Shown here piece after piece: positions 27,470 through 39,683 of a stretch of 64,000 nucleotides of DNA. This DNA comes from Oryza sativa Japonica Group (lineage: Eukaryota; Streptophyta; Magnoliopsida; Poales; Poaceae). The position numbers and the translations under genes were made by a program. The stretch is from contig NC_089037.1 of the NCBI RefSeq assembly GCF_034140825.1, positions 34,563,001 to 34,627,000 of the forward strand. The letters run 5' to 3'. Below the pieces are notes generated by a model. That model was not told the DNA's origin. It saw nothing but the letters and a program-made list of their open reading frames with translations, and ran no database searches. The stretch's first letter is position 1. Each line of letters starts with the position of its first letter.

Positions 27470-29459
27470 ACTAGGGGAGGGCTTTATACGAGCGAGGTGG
27501 GCGCACCGCGCACCGGAAATATCTGACTTGGCCCGCGACGCGACGGGACACGTCACGCCTCTTGCGCGCTCTATGACGGTGGCCCCGTTGATGGGCCCGG
27601 TATGGGCCGGATCCGGAAGCGGCCCGGGTACGGAAGCTTTTTGTATGACGTTGTATACTATGGGCCACCACCTAAACCACGCTAAACTATGGGCGCGATA
27701 CAGCGTGTGGCGTGAGGTGGCCTGCATTGGCCATACAGTGACATTAAGACGTTTCTTTTTTTTTATTGTCACTTTTTTTACACTTAGAGAAATGAATAAG
27801 GTTGTGTTCGGTTGGAAACCTTCCCTAGCAAGTAAAAGAGCTATGGATTAGAGTATGATTAATTAAATATTAACTAAAAATACATAAAAAATAGGTTAAT
27901 ATGATTTTTAAGCAACTTTCCTTAGTTTTTTTTCTAAAAAAATTGTATCGTTTAGCAATTCGGGAAACGTACGTACGGAAAACGAAGTAATAGAAGTTGG
28001 AAAGAAGGACTATAAAACACACGTTAAGGCTTGATTGGAACATTTTTTTACGTGGATTGTTGAGACCGGTTGTTTACTCGATTGACACGATTAATTAACA
28101 TTTTAACAGAAAAACTTTATACATAACTTAGAATAAGTGATGCAAACAATTGCAGTAAAATAAGTTCAAGAAATCATATTTTTAATAAGCGTGGAGTAAA
28201 TAGTCCATCGCAGAAATTAGAAAAATAAAATAAAATAACTTGGCCTTAGTCTCTAATGAATATATTTCATGAATGATTTTTATAAACATGTATTTATGAA
28301 AATTATTGAAAATACATGTACATGAAAAAACTATTAATATATTTTTTTATATAAGATATAATATTTTACATATTGATGATTTAAAGGTTTTAATTGCATA
28401 ATTTGTACTGTATCTATTTATGAATGGAGGGAGTATTGTAGCTCTAACGTGCATAATTTGTATTTGTTGTTTCACATAGCCATTGACCTTATACACAATA
28501 AGTTAGCGTGCACATATGACATTGTTGTTCTACTACTGTGAGAAGAATATGTTTATTGGCTGTCTATATCCTTTGCGGATATAGATGCTAGATTTCTATC
28601 TTTCTTTTTTTAAAAAAATAAAAGGAGAACATGTTTCACGTCACAGATGACCTTGCAGGCATATTTGGAGATACCGGTAAATAATTTTGAGTATCGTTTT
28701 GTTAGGGCAAGGTTCCACCAGCACAAATCAGTTTCATGGTGCTGAATCCAATGCCCTGCACCTACAGGACACTTTGCATATGCATGAACAAAAAACTTAA
28801 AACTTGTATTAAAAAACATACTAAAACGTACCTAAAAAGTGTCTAACAACCGTGGTGATTTGGAGGAGTGCTCGTCAACTGCAATCAAGAGGAAATTGTC
28901 AAGTGATTGATTTGGATGAGTTTTTTTGTTAGCACTGCTCGAGGAAAAAAGAAATTGGACAGAAAAGTATTTTTTTTTTGCGATAATTGGACAGAAAAGT
29001 AACCGCTGTTACTTGTGAATTACTGGAGGGAAGCTACATGTTGCAGTTCCATCTGGTTGTTGTACCTTGTTATTGTTCGTTTCTCTCTTTATTTTGATCG
29101 GTGTTATTAGTGCATCTGCTGCGTCAACAGAGTAATTAATTACTTCAATTTAATTCCTGGTAATGAACAAGAGTCATCTTTGCTTGAAGTGTCCATGCTT
29201 CCATGATGACATGGTGTTGACTTTGTTTCAGGGTTAAAATAAAATGAGACGTGAAATTTCAGTTTGTGGCTCGGCTTCTGTAGCAGTGGTTCTGCAACTT
29301 TGAATGTACACCTGTTAGTCTGTCAGTGCGAAATTTTCGAATCAAACCATGCAAACTAGATTAACATAAAATGCAACTAGTTGCAAGTATTCATCAAAAT
29401 CAGCATATTTGGCTCAAATCAACGGTATAACCAGATCAATAGCCATTAGTATGATCTGG
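27470..29459. other. Divergent spacer, helicase side
   Basis: Starts with the helicase promoter, then a MITE (about 27797-28018) and a Stowaway end (GAATGGAGGGAGTA near 28423). The remainder is AT-rich with no supported gene. Confidence 0.45.
27797..28018. mobile_element. MITE, related to copies at ~30935 and ~50790
   Basis: Begins near GGTTGTGTTCGGTTGGAAAC. It shares with the 30935-31172 element the blocks GATTAATTAA-TATTA, TTTTTAAGCAACTTT and a GGAAAACGA motif near the far end. No coding capacity. The family name is not certain, and its right edge is approximate. Confidence 0.5.
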
Positions 29460-29489
29460 AAAACTTAGGCGCCATCCAAATGCAAGAAC

Positions 29490-30115
29490 CTCGCATGGTT
29501 GCTGCTGCAAAAAATATTTGGACGATTGATCGGTTGCAACTCTGGCAATAGCCCAACAACTATTTTTTATCAGCTTTGCTACAGAAACTTGGAGACAGCG
29601 CATCATCTATTAAAGGAGATCACATTCACAAAGGAAGTTGGGGCTAGGGTCTCTTCAAGATTGAATTGCGATCACGCTTTCATGCCACGCAAATGCCAAC
29701 GACGTCTTGCTTGACTGGTGGGAAAGAAGAACGAGCCACAGCGACAAGAGCAAAACAAAAGGAACACACTCCATACATACGCTTCTCAGCTGGGAGATTT
29801 GGTGTGAATGGAACCGGCGAGCTTTCGGGAACAAGGAACTCACAATGTTGCATATGGTGACGAGAATTGTGGATGAAATCAACACATGGATAGGATGTGG
29901 GCCAAAAGACTTAGCGAGATTAGCGCCAAATAGCACCTTGTTGTAACCTTCCTTGCTTCTATGTAGCTCCTCTGATCTCCCTGTCTGTTCTCTTTTTCTG
30001 CTTCTTTTTTGTTTTCGTTCTTTCTCTGTTCCTCACCGTTCTTGTTACTATGTACAGCTCTTCACTCGCTTAATATAAAACCAGCAACAACTGGTTTAGG
30101 TTTTTTTTTTTGAAA
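29490..30115 (+). mobile_element. 5'-truncated LINE, 3' end of ORF2 and tail
   Basis: Frames here encode the closing region of a plant L1-type LINE ORF2. A zinc-finger-like block (ETAHHLLKEITFTKEV) is followed by DWWERRTS, then WEIWCEWNRRAFGNK and INTWIGCGPKDLARL, matching the usual WEIWKERNRRIF…W..AGAK.L ending. The pieces lie in different frames with stops between, so the copy is dead. A ~150-base pyrimidine-rich 3' region and a T/A-rich tail (about 30099-30121) follow. Everything upstream of the last ~150 codons is missing. Confidence 0.7.
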
Positions 30116-30934
30116 AAAAAGCTAATTGCATTTATTGTCTTATCATCTCAGAAAGCCTGACCTGTAGGTGGAATTGTTTCATGCAGCCATAATTCTTCTT
30201 TCAGATATCATTATTTTCTTCCAGATTGTCATCAACACTGTATTCTACCGTGTTCATCTACGTAGATAGGCATGTTAGCAATACAAGTATGGTTACTTTT
30301 AATTGGAAAATACCACGTAGTATAACTTTCAAAACAAGTTATGTTATTCTTCAGCTCTATTCTAGTTTGGATTTTAGGTTACATATCACCTTGGTAAGCA
30401 AAAAAAATAAATTAGAAAAAAATCATTTTCATCCTCTCATGTTACTAGTATTTACTGCAGGTGAAAACCATCGTCTAAATCCCCTTGCACTTGCTTGCGT
30501 CCTTTAGTCACCAGCGCTGGTATGTGAACCGTCATCTTACGCCTCATTTAGCTTGGCTGCCTTGAGGCAGACTCTGGGGCGGAGTCCTACACGCAACAAG
30601 CGCGACAACAAAAACAAGTAAATGTCCCACGTTCCAACCGATACGTGAGGCCAACGTTGATTGGTGTGTCTCTCCTAGCTGGAGCCCACATATGAGAGAC
30701 ATGTGGGCACACTACTCGCGCGCGCCTGAAAAATTGGTCCACTCACGCAACACATGGTTGGGCACGAAGTACGAAAAAAGAAAACAAGCAAGCATCCTTA
30801 TGATCTCACTAGCTCGCAGAGGCAAAAAGAGACGAACAATCACATTAAAATTGCTAACATCCGTCGTGGACATCTTAACGATCGGCCCAACGTGAACACC
30901 TTAGAGAAGTTAAATGTTGTATTATCTATTGGCT

Positions 30935-31172
30935 CTGTTCAGATTCCTTGGATGGGAACTAATCCCTCCCGCACGGAAAACGGAGCGATCAATTAGTGCG
31001 TGATTAATTAAGTATTAGCTATTTTTTTTCAAAAATGGATTAATTTGAGTTTTTAAGCAACTTTTGTATAGAAACTTTTTGCAAAACACACACCGTTTAA
31101 CAGTTTGAAAAGTGTGCGCGCGGAAAACGAGGAAGATTGGTTGAGAAACTTAGGTGCCGAACACACCCTGTA
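30935..31172. mobile_element. MITE, same family as ~27797
   Basis: Left end GGCTCTGTTCAGATTCC, right end GGTGCCGAACACACCCTG. The interior has GTGATTAATTAAGTATTA and TTTTTAAGCAACTTTTG, shared with the copy at 27797-28018. The ends are diverged and approximate. Confidence 0.55.
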
Positions 31173-31201
31173 AATGGCTCTTTTTCCAATGTCATATATA
31201 A

Positions 31202-31344
31202 GGGTGTGTTTCACGTCAAAATTGAAAGTTTGGTTGAAATTGGAACGATGTGACGGAAAAGTTAAAAGTTTGTGTGTGTAGAAAAGTTTTAATGTGATGG
31301 AAAAGTTGAAAGTTTGAAGAAAACGTTTGGAACTAAACTCATCC
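31202..31344. mobile_element. Tourist-like MITE with TAA target duplication
   Basis: A 143-base element starting GGGTGTGTTTCACGTC and ending GGAACTAAACTCATCC, flanked by TAA on both sides (31199-31201 and 31345-31347). Internal GGAAAAGTTGAAAGTTTG repeats are typical of a very common rice Tourist family. Confidence 0.85.
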
Positions 31345-31761
31345 TAAAGGCGGCTGGTGTTGTAGCCAATTACAAATTCAACACCTAAATTTAAGCAAAC
31401 ACATGCAAATACTTAGATAAATTTAACCAGAAATCACCAAATGGTAAATTTAAGCAAAGGTTTGAATCACCAATTTCTCAACCAAAAAAAAAGAAAAAAA
31501 AAGGAGGAGGTTTGAATCACCAAAACAACCGTGGCCCCACCTTGGCAGAAGCCTTCTCCTCCGTTCCCTCCCTCCCTCACCTCCTCTTCCGATGGCCACA
31601 AGCCTCCAAATCTCAGTTATATATCCGCCGTCCCTTGCTCCTTACCAGACCTTTTGCCCCCCTCCTCTCCTCCGCCTCCTCCACACACGAGCGCGTCCCC
31701 CGACGCCGCGCCGAGATCTAGGGTTGGGCGCGCGCGACGCCCCCCCCCCGCGGCGAGGAGG

Positions 31762-34700
31762 ATGAGCAGCCCCCATGGCGGCCTCGACGACCAGATCGAG
31801 CGCCTCATGCAGTGCAAGCCCCTCCCCGAGCCCGAGGTACCCACCACCCACACGGCCTGCTCTCCCTCTGCTGGCTGTTCGTTCTTCCTCCTCCTCCGCC
31901 GCCGCTCGACCTCGCGCTGTTGCTGTCTGTTCTTTCGGTTCGGGCGTGGCGGGTGTGGCCAGATCTGGCGGATTTGCGGGCCTTTCGGGGGAGATCGGGC
32001 CTCGGGTTGCGCTCGGCTCCATTTCGTTTTTTTTTTGTTGAAGAAAAAAAGTTTGCTCGGATTTTCGGTTGTTGTGATTTGGTGGAGCGAACGCTGTGTG
32101 TTTACTCTCCGGGTTGCAAAGCGACGAGGTTTGCATCTCACAGGATTAGATGCGGTGAGATGACGAAATTATTTTCTGTCTGAGGCCCCTGGCTTTTGCA
32201 TGAAGTGCCAATGTTCTCTGGATGCTCGTCGTCAATGGCAGAATTTTGGCAGCTGGTTGAATTGTGAAAGAAAAAATGAGTCTTGGCAGGAAAATGTTTA
32301 GGGTGTTATTGGTCTTCCAAACCGATAGATTTATGCCTTTTGCCAAATTCACACCTCTCTCGATTAAATTCTTTCTGGTTAATTAGTGAGCCACCATAGA
32401 TTTGCTCTCATTCTTGAGTATTTTTCGTACAGGTCAGAGCACTTTGCGAGAAGGCAAAAGAGATATTGATGGAGGAGAGCAACGTTCAAGTATGATATTT
32501 TACAGCTCTATGATGTCTTTCTTGATTCGCTAGGATTAGCCAGGATCTCATTTTTGGGCCTGCTTTTGTTCATCGCAGTATAATTTAGGTGGTAATAGTT
32601 AAGGGAAAACATCAGATCTATTTCTCATGAAAACTCAATGAAAAAGCCAACAATATCTTATATTCTTATGGCTTTTGAGACTAAGGTCATCTCTACCAGA
32701 CTAGTCTTCTATGCTGTGATGGTGTCATCTGTTACAATACCTTGCATGGAAAACTTCCAAAATTTAGTTTGTCTAAATGTGCAATACTCCAGCTTGTTTT
32801 CTTGGATCACTTGCATGAAATGATGGTACTATTTGACTGACGAATTAGCTTCTATAGTCTTTGAAGTAATGGGAACCTATGAGCATGGTTTGTCTTTGAC
32901 AAGGATGAATATTTCATGTTGGCAGTGCAACAATCACACTTCATTAATCTCTTAAATTTGTCATGGATCTTTGCTCAGATCACTAGAAATATTCATCTAG
33001 GATCAAATTCTTTTGTAAGTCAACCAGAAACGAAAAAAAAATTAAATTGTACATCAAACTTGGTTACAAAATATAATAATTAAAGAATAGAACAACAATA
33101 GCAAAATAAGTTGCGGGTAATCTAGAGGAAGTTGGGGTAGTCTTGAGACGAAACCCAGGTTGAACCACACAAGGATTTAGTCTTCAGATCATGTATATGC
33201 ATGTCTCCTCGGAAAATTTTATTCTAGTTTCTTGTTCTGAATTTATGTAAATCCATAATATTGACAGAAGTACTTATATTTGGTTTTGTTCTGTATTATG
33301 TGTTGCATGGTATAGCCTTACAGGTTTTGTTTTGTTTTGAAACTGCCGTGCAAACGAAAGTTAAAGCAGCTTTATTTTGTATACTTTTAACTTACAGTGA
33401 TTCCTTGAGATGGTTATGTGCCTCCCATATAATAAATTATGAATTCTTTTGTTGATAATTTAACATTTTCTTTGCCATGCTTCTGCAGCCTGTAAAGAGT
33501 CCTGTTACAATATGTGGTGATATTCATGGGCAGTTTCATGACCTTGCAGAACTGTTCCGAATCGGTGGAAAGGTATCAGTTGTATTTTCCTGTTCGTTGT
33601 CCCCTTTGCATATCTTGAGTCCATCAAACTTCAAATATATTTATGCTTTCTCTTCACTTTACCAGTGCCCAGATACAAACTACTTGTTTATGGGAGATTA
33701 CGTGGATCGTGGTTATTATTCTGTTGAAACTGTCACGGTAAGAGTAGTTTAAGCATCAACATGGCTGATTATCATTTTGTTTTGGTGGGCACATTTAACT
33801 TACAAATACTTCTAAAATTAATAGTTCTTGATTTTAATGTATTCCTTTACAAAAACAGCTTTTGGTGGCTTTAAAGGTTCGTTATCCTCAGCGAATTACT
33901 ATTCTCAGAGGAAACCACGAAAGTCGACAGGTATGTACTTTTTTTAAAATGCAGATTCTTGATGTTTGCTTACTGTCATTATATGAAAGTTAAAGCTTTT
34001 GTTGCATCTCTTCATTCTTTGTTATCCTTTCTGTGTACAACTGTACATGCTCACAAGTCACAACTGATGAACTGAATGATGCTTTTTGAATCATTTTGCA
34101 GATCACTCAAGTTTATGGATTCTATGACGAGTGCTTAAGGAAGTAAGTGCCTTTTGTTATGTGTTGTAACTAAAGTAAATTTGTTCTAGGCAAGCTTTTA
34201 TCTAGTCTTGTTCTGATAAATGACAGCGGTGGTAAAATAATATGATCCATTAGTAACTAATTTACTTCTATATAATTTTATGATGGGTCAGCTTGGTCCA
34301 TTGACCATTAAGGATATTTGTATCATTCATGTGTATAGTTGTTTGCAACTTGCAACTATTGTTACTAAGACATAAGATGAACCTACTGCAATGTTCTAAA
34401 AGGCCATTTTGTGCTGATAAAAATATAGTGATGAATCATGTGTAAAAAGGTATTTAGGCTATTTTTCAACAATTTGTTTCATACAATAAACTTCACTGCT
34501 GCTTGTATTATATCAATTACCTTTTTAATTTGAGACTGAAATTTATTCTCCCTTTTCTTGGTGAATTAAGCTTACAAGAACCGTTTTTTTTTCTGTATTT
34601 CTTGCAGGTACGGGAATGCAAATGTGTGGAAAACTTTTACAGATCTCTTCGATTACTTCCCCTTGACAGCATTGGTGTGTATTCAGCATTTTCATATGTA

Positions 34701-35669
34701 TATGCCAACATCCTTCCCACATTATCTAGTGAATCTGACAGAAGCTGTTCATTTGTTCTGTAGGTTGAGTCAGAAATATTTTGCCTGCATGGTGGATTAT
34801 CGCCATCCATTGAGACACTTGATAACATACGTAACTTCGATCGTGTCCAAGAAGTTCCCCATGAAGGGCCCATGTGTGATCTTCTGTGGTCTGATCCAGA
34901 CGATCGATGTGGTTGGGGTATTTCTCCTCGAGGTGCTGGATACACCTTCGGGCAGGTAACATTTTATATAAGAAAAAGAATCTCTATATTTAGCTGTGCA
35001 CCTCATGTTCATCGACTTATCAATTCTATCATTTCAGGATATATCAGAGCAGTTCAACCATACCAATAATTTAAGACTTATTGCTAGAGCTCACCAGTTG
35101 GTCATGGAGGGATTCAATTGGGCTCATGTAATTATCTCTACTTGAACTCAGTATTTTTGGTTTCCATACCGGTTCACTAACATTTTGCAAACACTGAACA
35201 GGAGCAAAAAGTTGTTACCATATTTAGTGCACCTAATTATTGCTATCGCTGTGGGAACATGGCATCAATCTTGGAAGTTGATGATTGCAGGGAGCATACA
35301 TTCATCCAGGTAATGGTTGAACATTCATTGACTTTTAGTTTATAGAAACAAACTAAGACTATTAAGAAACATGCCCCTTCATGGTTTATAGAAACAAACT
35401 AAGACTATTAAGAAACATGCCCCTTCATGGTCCCCAGTGACAGGTATTTGACTAATGAAACATGAATGCATGATTGGTACATGTTCTGCTTTTGCAACTC
35501 TCATTCTATGTGTTGGGTTCCCATTTTGCTTATGCCTTTGTGATCTGGCTCCACGGTTATTTTCTGTTGCACCTTATGAGCTATATGTTGTTTCATTCTG
35601 CAGTTTGAGCCAGCCCCAAGAAGGGGAGAGCCAGATGTAACTCGTAGAACACCTGACTATTTCCTGTGA
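31762..35669 (+). CDS. PP2A catalytic subunit, 11 exons
   Basis: The catalytic subunit of serine/threonine phosphatase 2A, acting in the cytosol and nucleus with A scaffold and B regulatory subunits. It controls brassinosteroid, auxin and stress signalling. Exons: 31762-31836, 32433-32489, 33489-33572, 33666-33737, 33859-33930, 34102-34142, 34608-34674, 34764-34955, 35038-35127, 35202-35309 and 35604-35669. All are GT-AG, giving 307 residues, a typical length. Metal-site motifs are GDIHGQ (54-59), GDYVDRG (82-88) and GNHES (114-118). The C-terminal DYFL (304-307) is the carboxyl-methylation signal. The 11-exon layout and the N-terminus [13 protein letters not shown] suit the plant PP2Ac subfamily with many introns. 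I do not assign a numbered rice isoform. Intron 10 contains a perfect tandem duplication. Confidence 0.97.
35339..35430. repeat. Perfect 46-bp tandem duplication in PP2A intron 10
   Basis: 35339-35384 and 35385-35430 are identical 46-base units, beginning TTTATAGAAACAAACTAAGA and ending CCCCTTCATGG. With no mismatch, the duplication must be very recent. Confidence 0.95.
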
Positions 35670-37361
35670 TGTAAAAGTGGTGGACTGTCTCTGCAGCAAA
35701 TGTTTGATAGCTAGGTGAAGTTCCCTGGTTGCAGATATTTTTTTCCCCTCGAATCTCCTGTGTGTTATTCTTACTACCTTTGCCCGTGGCGCTTGGCTAT
35801 CGCGAGCTGCTTTGCTGCATCATGATTCAAGTGTATACCTACAGCTGGGAGGATTCATCGTGTTCTCACTTATCTCTAATTGGCTGATGCTTGGCTTGGG
35901 GGCTGCAGTGGTGACTCGAAGCATCAAGTAGCAAATTTGTATTATGAAAGGAAAACTATTCTCTTTGTATTCATTTTGTTCGCCTTTCTTCCCCACAAAT
36001 TTCACCTAATTTTCTTTTTTCTTTTTTCATGATCCTTGTAGAGATGAACAATGTAGTTGTATGGCTCCCTGTTGAGCCGGTAGGTCTTTCTGAGTACATC
36101 TTGATTTGCCGTACATAATTGCTTGAAAAACAAGTATTAGAATTCTTTGTGACCAACACTTGAGCTCCGATTTTTCTTTCCTTGAAGATGTGATGATTTT
36201 TGCCCCCCAAGAAACCGTTGGATGAAGTTAATAGTACCTCTTATCAGCTGATAAGGAAGGCCATGGATTATTGCCAGTGGATGGATTATTTGTGTCGTGT
36301 GGGATAGGTTCTATTGCGTTCCCGATTCAACCGAGGCAATAAACTGTACTGCTGATTGACTCTTTAATCTTGTTTTACATATCGCTTCCCTTGGGGTCTC
36401 TACGATGCCGCTACTATCAAATATGTTTCACACGGTCACACACTCATGAATTTACCAAGCAAACCGGCCATAAAAAAGAGAGAAGAGATTTCACCTTTTT
36501 ATGTAACTTATGTTTGCGTTTAGTAGCAAATTGTGTTTGCCTTTTCCCCCCAAACATTCAGGAATTTCTTTTAGGCATGTTCAGGTGTACTGTATATCTC
36601 AATGGATGGTTGATGTAGGCTTAAAAAAAGAGCCTCTGTGCCTTCGATTCCTGTGGCAGGTTGTTTCTCTCGTCGCCATCAGCGCGGTTGGTGCGCTCGC
36701 CAACGCCAGCGCCGCGGGAAATTCGAGTTCTAGAAAACCGGAGGCGAAGTGTGCACGTCGTTCTCGCCTCGCCGGCGGCCCAGCAACTCGCTTTGTCAAT
36801 TCTGCACAACGCAAGCACACAGCGATGATATCGCACAAAACAGCAGCATACAAACTGGTCGTTTATTCACCGTCAGGCTTTAGACTTGGGAGGGGGACAA
36901 AACACTGCAATTTCTTCATCATCTTGCTGATCTTAACTGGTTTCTGTATTTTTCTTTAATTTTTTCTTTGAAGAAAAAGAGGGACACATCAGTCAGTCTC
37001 TTCATAAGATGATGTTGATCTTAGACTCTTAGTTTGGCAGATAATGACATGGGCATGAAAGTGAAATGGATACAAAGAACCTGCATCAATACAATGCAAG
37101 AAAAGGAATGGCATTTCTTTGCAGTTAAGTTTCAGAGTTCGTGGTGGTCGCTGTCTTCATCATGAAACAAAATTTCACAGCATGTTAATACTTCCTGGTT
37201 GCTACTATGGACAAAACACCTCTACACACACCACGCAAAAATAAAAATAAAGTGGAGATCATCGGATTTACAGTCCCATAAGATTATCTCTCTCTCATGA
37301 GTAGGAATAGCCCATTTGGGATTTTGCAAGTCTCCAAGTAGAATGCATCTTGCAGTGTTCA
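35670..37361. other. Convergent spacer between PP2A and the phosphatase
   Basis: PP2A 3' untranslated region, with an AATAAA near 36345, and the 3' region of the minus-strand phosphatase (about 37200-37361). A more GC-rich patch at about 36640-36850 is open on both strands but has no recognisable domain. Confidence 0.5.
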
Positions 37362-39683
37362 CTACAAACTTAAATGAGTGAATATGGCCGGCACCAGGTC
37401 GACCACTGACCATGCAAGGCTGGCGTACTGAACGAACCTTATGCCGGTGTCCACATCGTACGCCTTCTGTGGAAAGAGGGAGAACACCTTCTGGAGATAA
37501 CCGCCCTGCTTCGCGTCGGACTTGACCTTGCACTTTTCGGAAGCCTTCAGCGCTGGAACATAGCAGGTTGATACAATAGGAATGCCCAGGGTGTTGCACA
37601 TCACCGGTAGAAGCCATTTCGAGAGAGCTTTACTGCAGAATTTCACAACTAGGATGGTTGGGATCCCCACGAGAACCCTCCCGACAAATACAATAAGCGG
37701 TAATTGTGGGCTGAAAATGAGGGGGACATCAGGATTGTGGAAATGGAAGTAGGTTTGTTGGATTCCATAGACCTGAAAAGTGTTAAGAAACAGTGTCAGA
37801 GCTGCTTCTCTAGATAATGAAATTCACGCGGTAAACAGTGTGCTGTTTTATCCTGTTTCAAGGGCAGGCCTTTCCTAAAAAGTCTTGTTCTTTATTGTAG
37901 ATAATATATTAAATGTGACCAGAATCCACTATGATGCAAGCAAGTTTGGAGCTACTAAAAATTTTGGATTACCCAGGCATTAGTCAACAAGAACTTACAA
38001 TTCCAAAAGCCACCCCATTGAATGCTGTGTGGTATTCAAAGCTAGGAGTTGGGAATTCTGGTTTTGGATATGCGAAGCACAGCAACAGAGAAAGGCTCGC
38101 CCAGAAGGTTGTAACTGCAAGGGAAAAGATAACGAGAATAAGCCTTCCAAAATTACATTTCACCTATCAGACAAAACTCAGAGGCGTATAGATATACCAT
38201 TTTGACCGGAGACAACAAAAGCATCGACATGATTATGGACAGCCAACCAGAATGCCAGGATTACAACGCCAAAACAGATGCCAGCAATAACATCAATCAA
38301 GCTGTGCATGCCCAAATATATCCGTCCTATCAATTTCAAATAAACCACATCATCAATATCTACTAGTAACTCTAAGAGTGTTTTTTGAACGACGTAACTC
38401 TAAGAGTGTTGCATAGAGAAATTTGGAGACTCACCAATGCCAACTAACATAACAAGCAAGAAAGCTAGAGATAAGCCCGTGACAACCATAACATTGTCGT
38501 GTGATCCATATGTTAGGACATAATGCAGCAGATATCTACATCAACCAGAAGGGCCATTAGCAAAGGAACTCTTCAGAGCTTCCCACATCGAAACAAACGG
38601 AATAATACATCAGAATACAATTCTTAGTAAAAGAATAGGTACACGAGCATACCCCATCAAACAAACGGTATTAAGAGCGTGCGATGAAGGCAATCCATAT
38701 TCCATGGCATTTTCCTTCTCGTCTTCAGTAGCTGTCACTCTTCTCACCGGAGGAGAGCTTGGCCGAGGGGCTGACACCGCGTCCTGTATCCACAGACTTC
38801 CAGAGTGTCAACAGCTAAACGAATCGAATATCAGCAACTCTCATCTATTGTATGATAAATCGATAGTGACCTTCACAGAATTGCCAAGGTAATCGCAGAA
38901 TGCCATGAGCAGCGTCATCTGCCTAGCCAGCTTGGAGTGTCCGCTCTACAATAATCACAAGAACAAGAATGATTCACGGCTAATCCCACTAGAATTACAT
39001 AAACAGAAGAGCAAGAGCAATTCACAGCTAATACAGCTAGAATTACATAAACATAAGAGTAAGAGCAATTCATAGCTAATCCAGCTAGAATTACAGAGGA
39101 AAAGAAACATGCATTTTTTATGTGTGTAAGACAAGAAGGCATACCCAGAAGAGGAGAGGGAGGAATCCGGTGTAGAAAGGGACAGAGACAACGCATGACA
39201 GCACAGAGAAGAAACTGTCCAGCAACTTGTGATGCACCTTCTGCAATAATTCAACATCCAAAAAAAAATAATTCAGAAATCTACAAGGACAAAAACATAT
39301 GTAAAAATCGAAGCAATTACTATTCCATAACACAAAGCTATCAAAATCCATTCCCTATTCACTCAAGAAATCGTCTCAACATCCTGATTATCTCTACAAA
39401 AAATATAACAATCCCAGCAAATGCAGTGAATTTCCCTCCAATCTTGAGGAGATCAGGAGACGCGCGATGCAAACAAAAAATAGAAAAAACGGACCTGGAA
39501 TCTGACGATGGACGGCGTCTCGGCGAGCACGCGGCGGGTGACCCACGGCTGCACCAGCGCGCGCGACCGCCGCGTGAGGTCGAAGGAGGAGGCCGCCCAC
39601 ACCCACCCCGCCACCGCCGACAGCGCCGCCGCCTGCCACCTTGTCAGCCCCGCGCCACCGCCCGCAACCGCCACCGCCTCCAT
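37362..39683 (-). CDS. Long-chain-base 1-phosphate phosphatase (PAP2 family), 8 exons
   Basis: Removes phosphate from sphingoid-base 1-phosphates at the endoplasmic reticulum, setting the balance of the sphingolipid signal that controls stomata and cell death. Exons on the minus strand: 39683-39495, 39240-39145, 38945-38871, 38783-38653, 38535-38435, 38326-38198, 38114-37999 and 37772-37362. All are GT-AG and sum to 415 residues, matching plant homologues of about 415. The PAP2 catalytic motifs are present: K120-x6-RP (…SAPRP, 127-128), PSSH (152-155) and R199…H205 in GRIYLGMHS, where Gly replaces the more usual Ser before R199. Several hydrophobic segments follow (for example around 175-195 and 215-230), as expected for a multispan membrane enzyme. 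The N-terminus lacks a signal peptide. The substrate assignment follows the yeast Lcb3/Arabidopsis group and is inferred. Confidence 0.93.

Larger units (their letters stand above)
30122..31761. other. Divergent spacer, PP2A side
   Basis: Holds two MITEs (about 30935-31172 and 31202-31344). From about 31530 it is a CT-rich PP2A promoter and leader. The stretch 30520-30930 has mixed composition and no identified feature. Confidence 0.45.

Noticed and set aside
31531-32163. A 210-codon frame spanning the PP2A start
   Set aside because: It overlaps PP2A exon 1 in another frame and runs into its first intron.
36510-36959. A 149-codon frame downstream of PP2A
   Set aside because: No recognisable domain, no upstream promoter features, and it sits between two convergent 3' ends.
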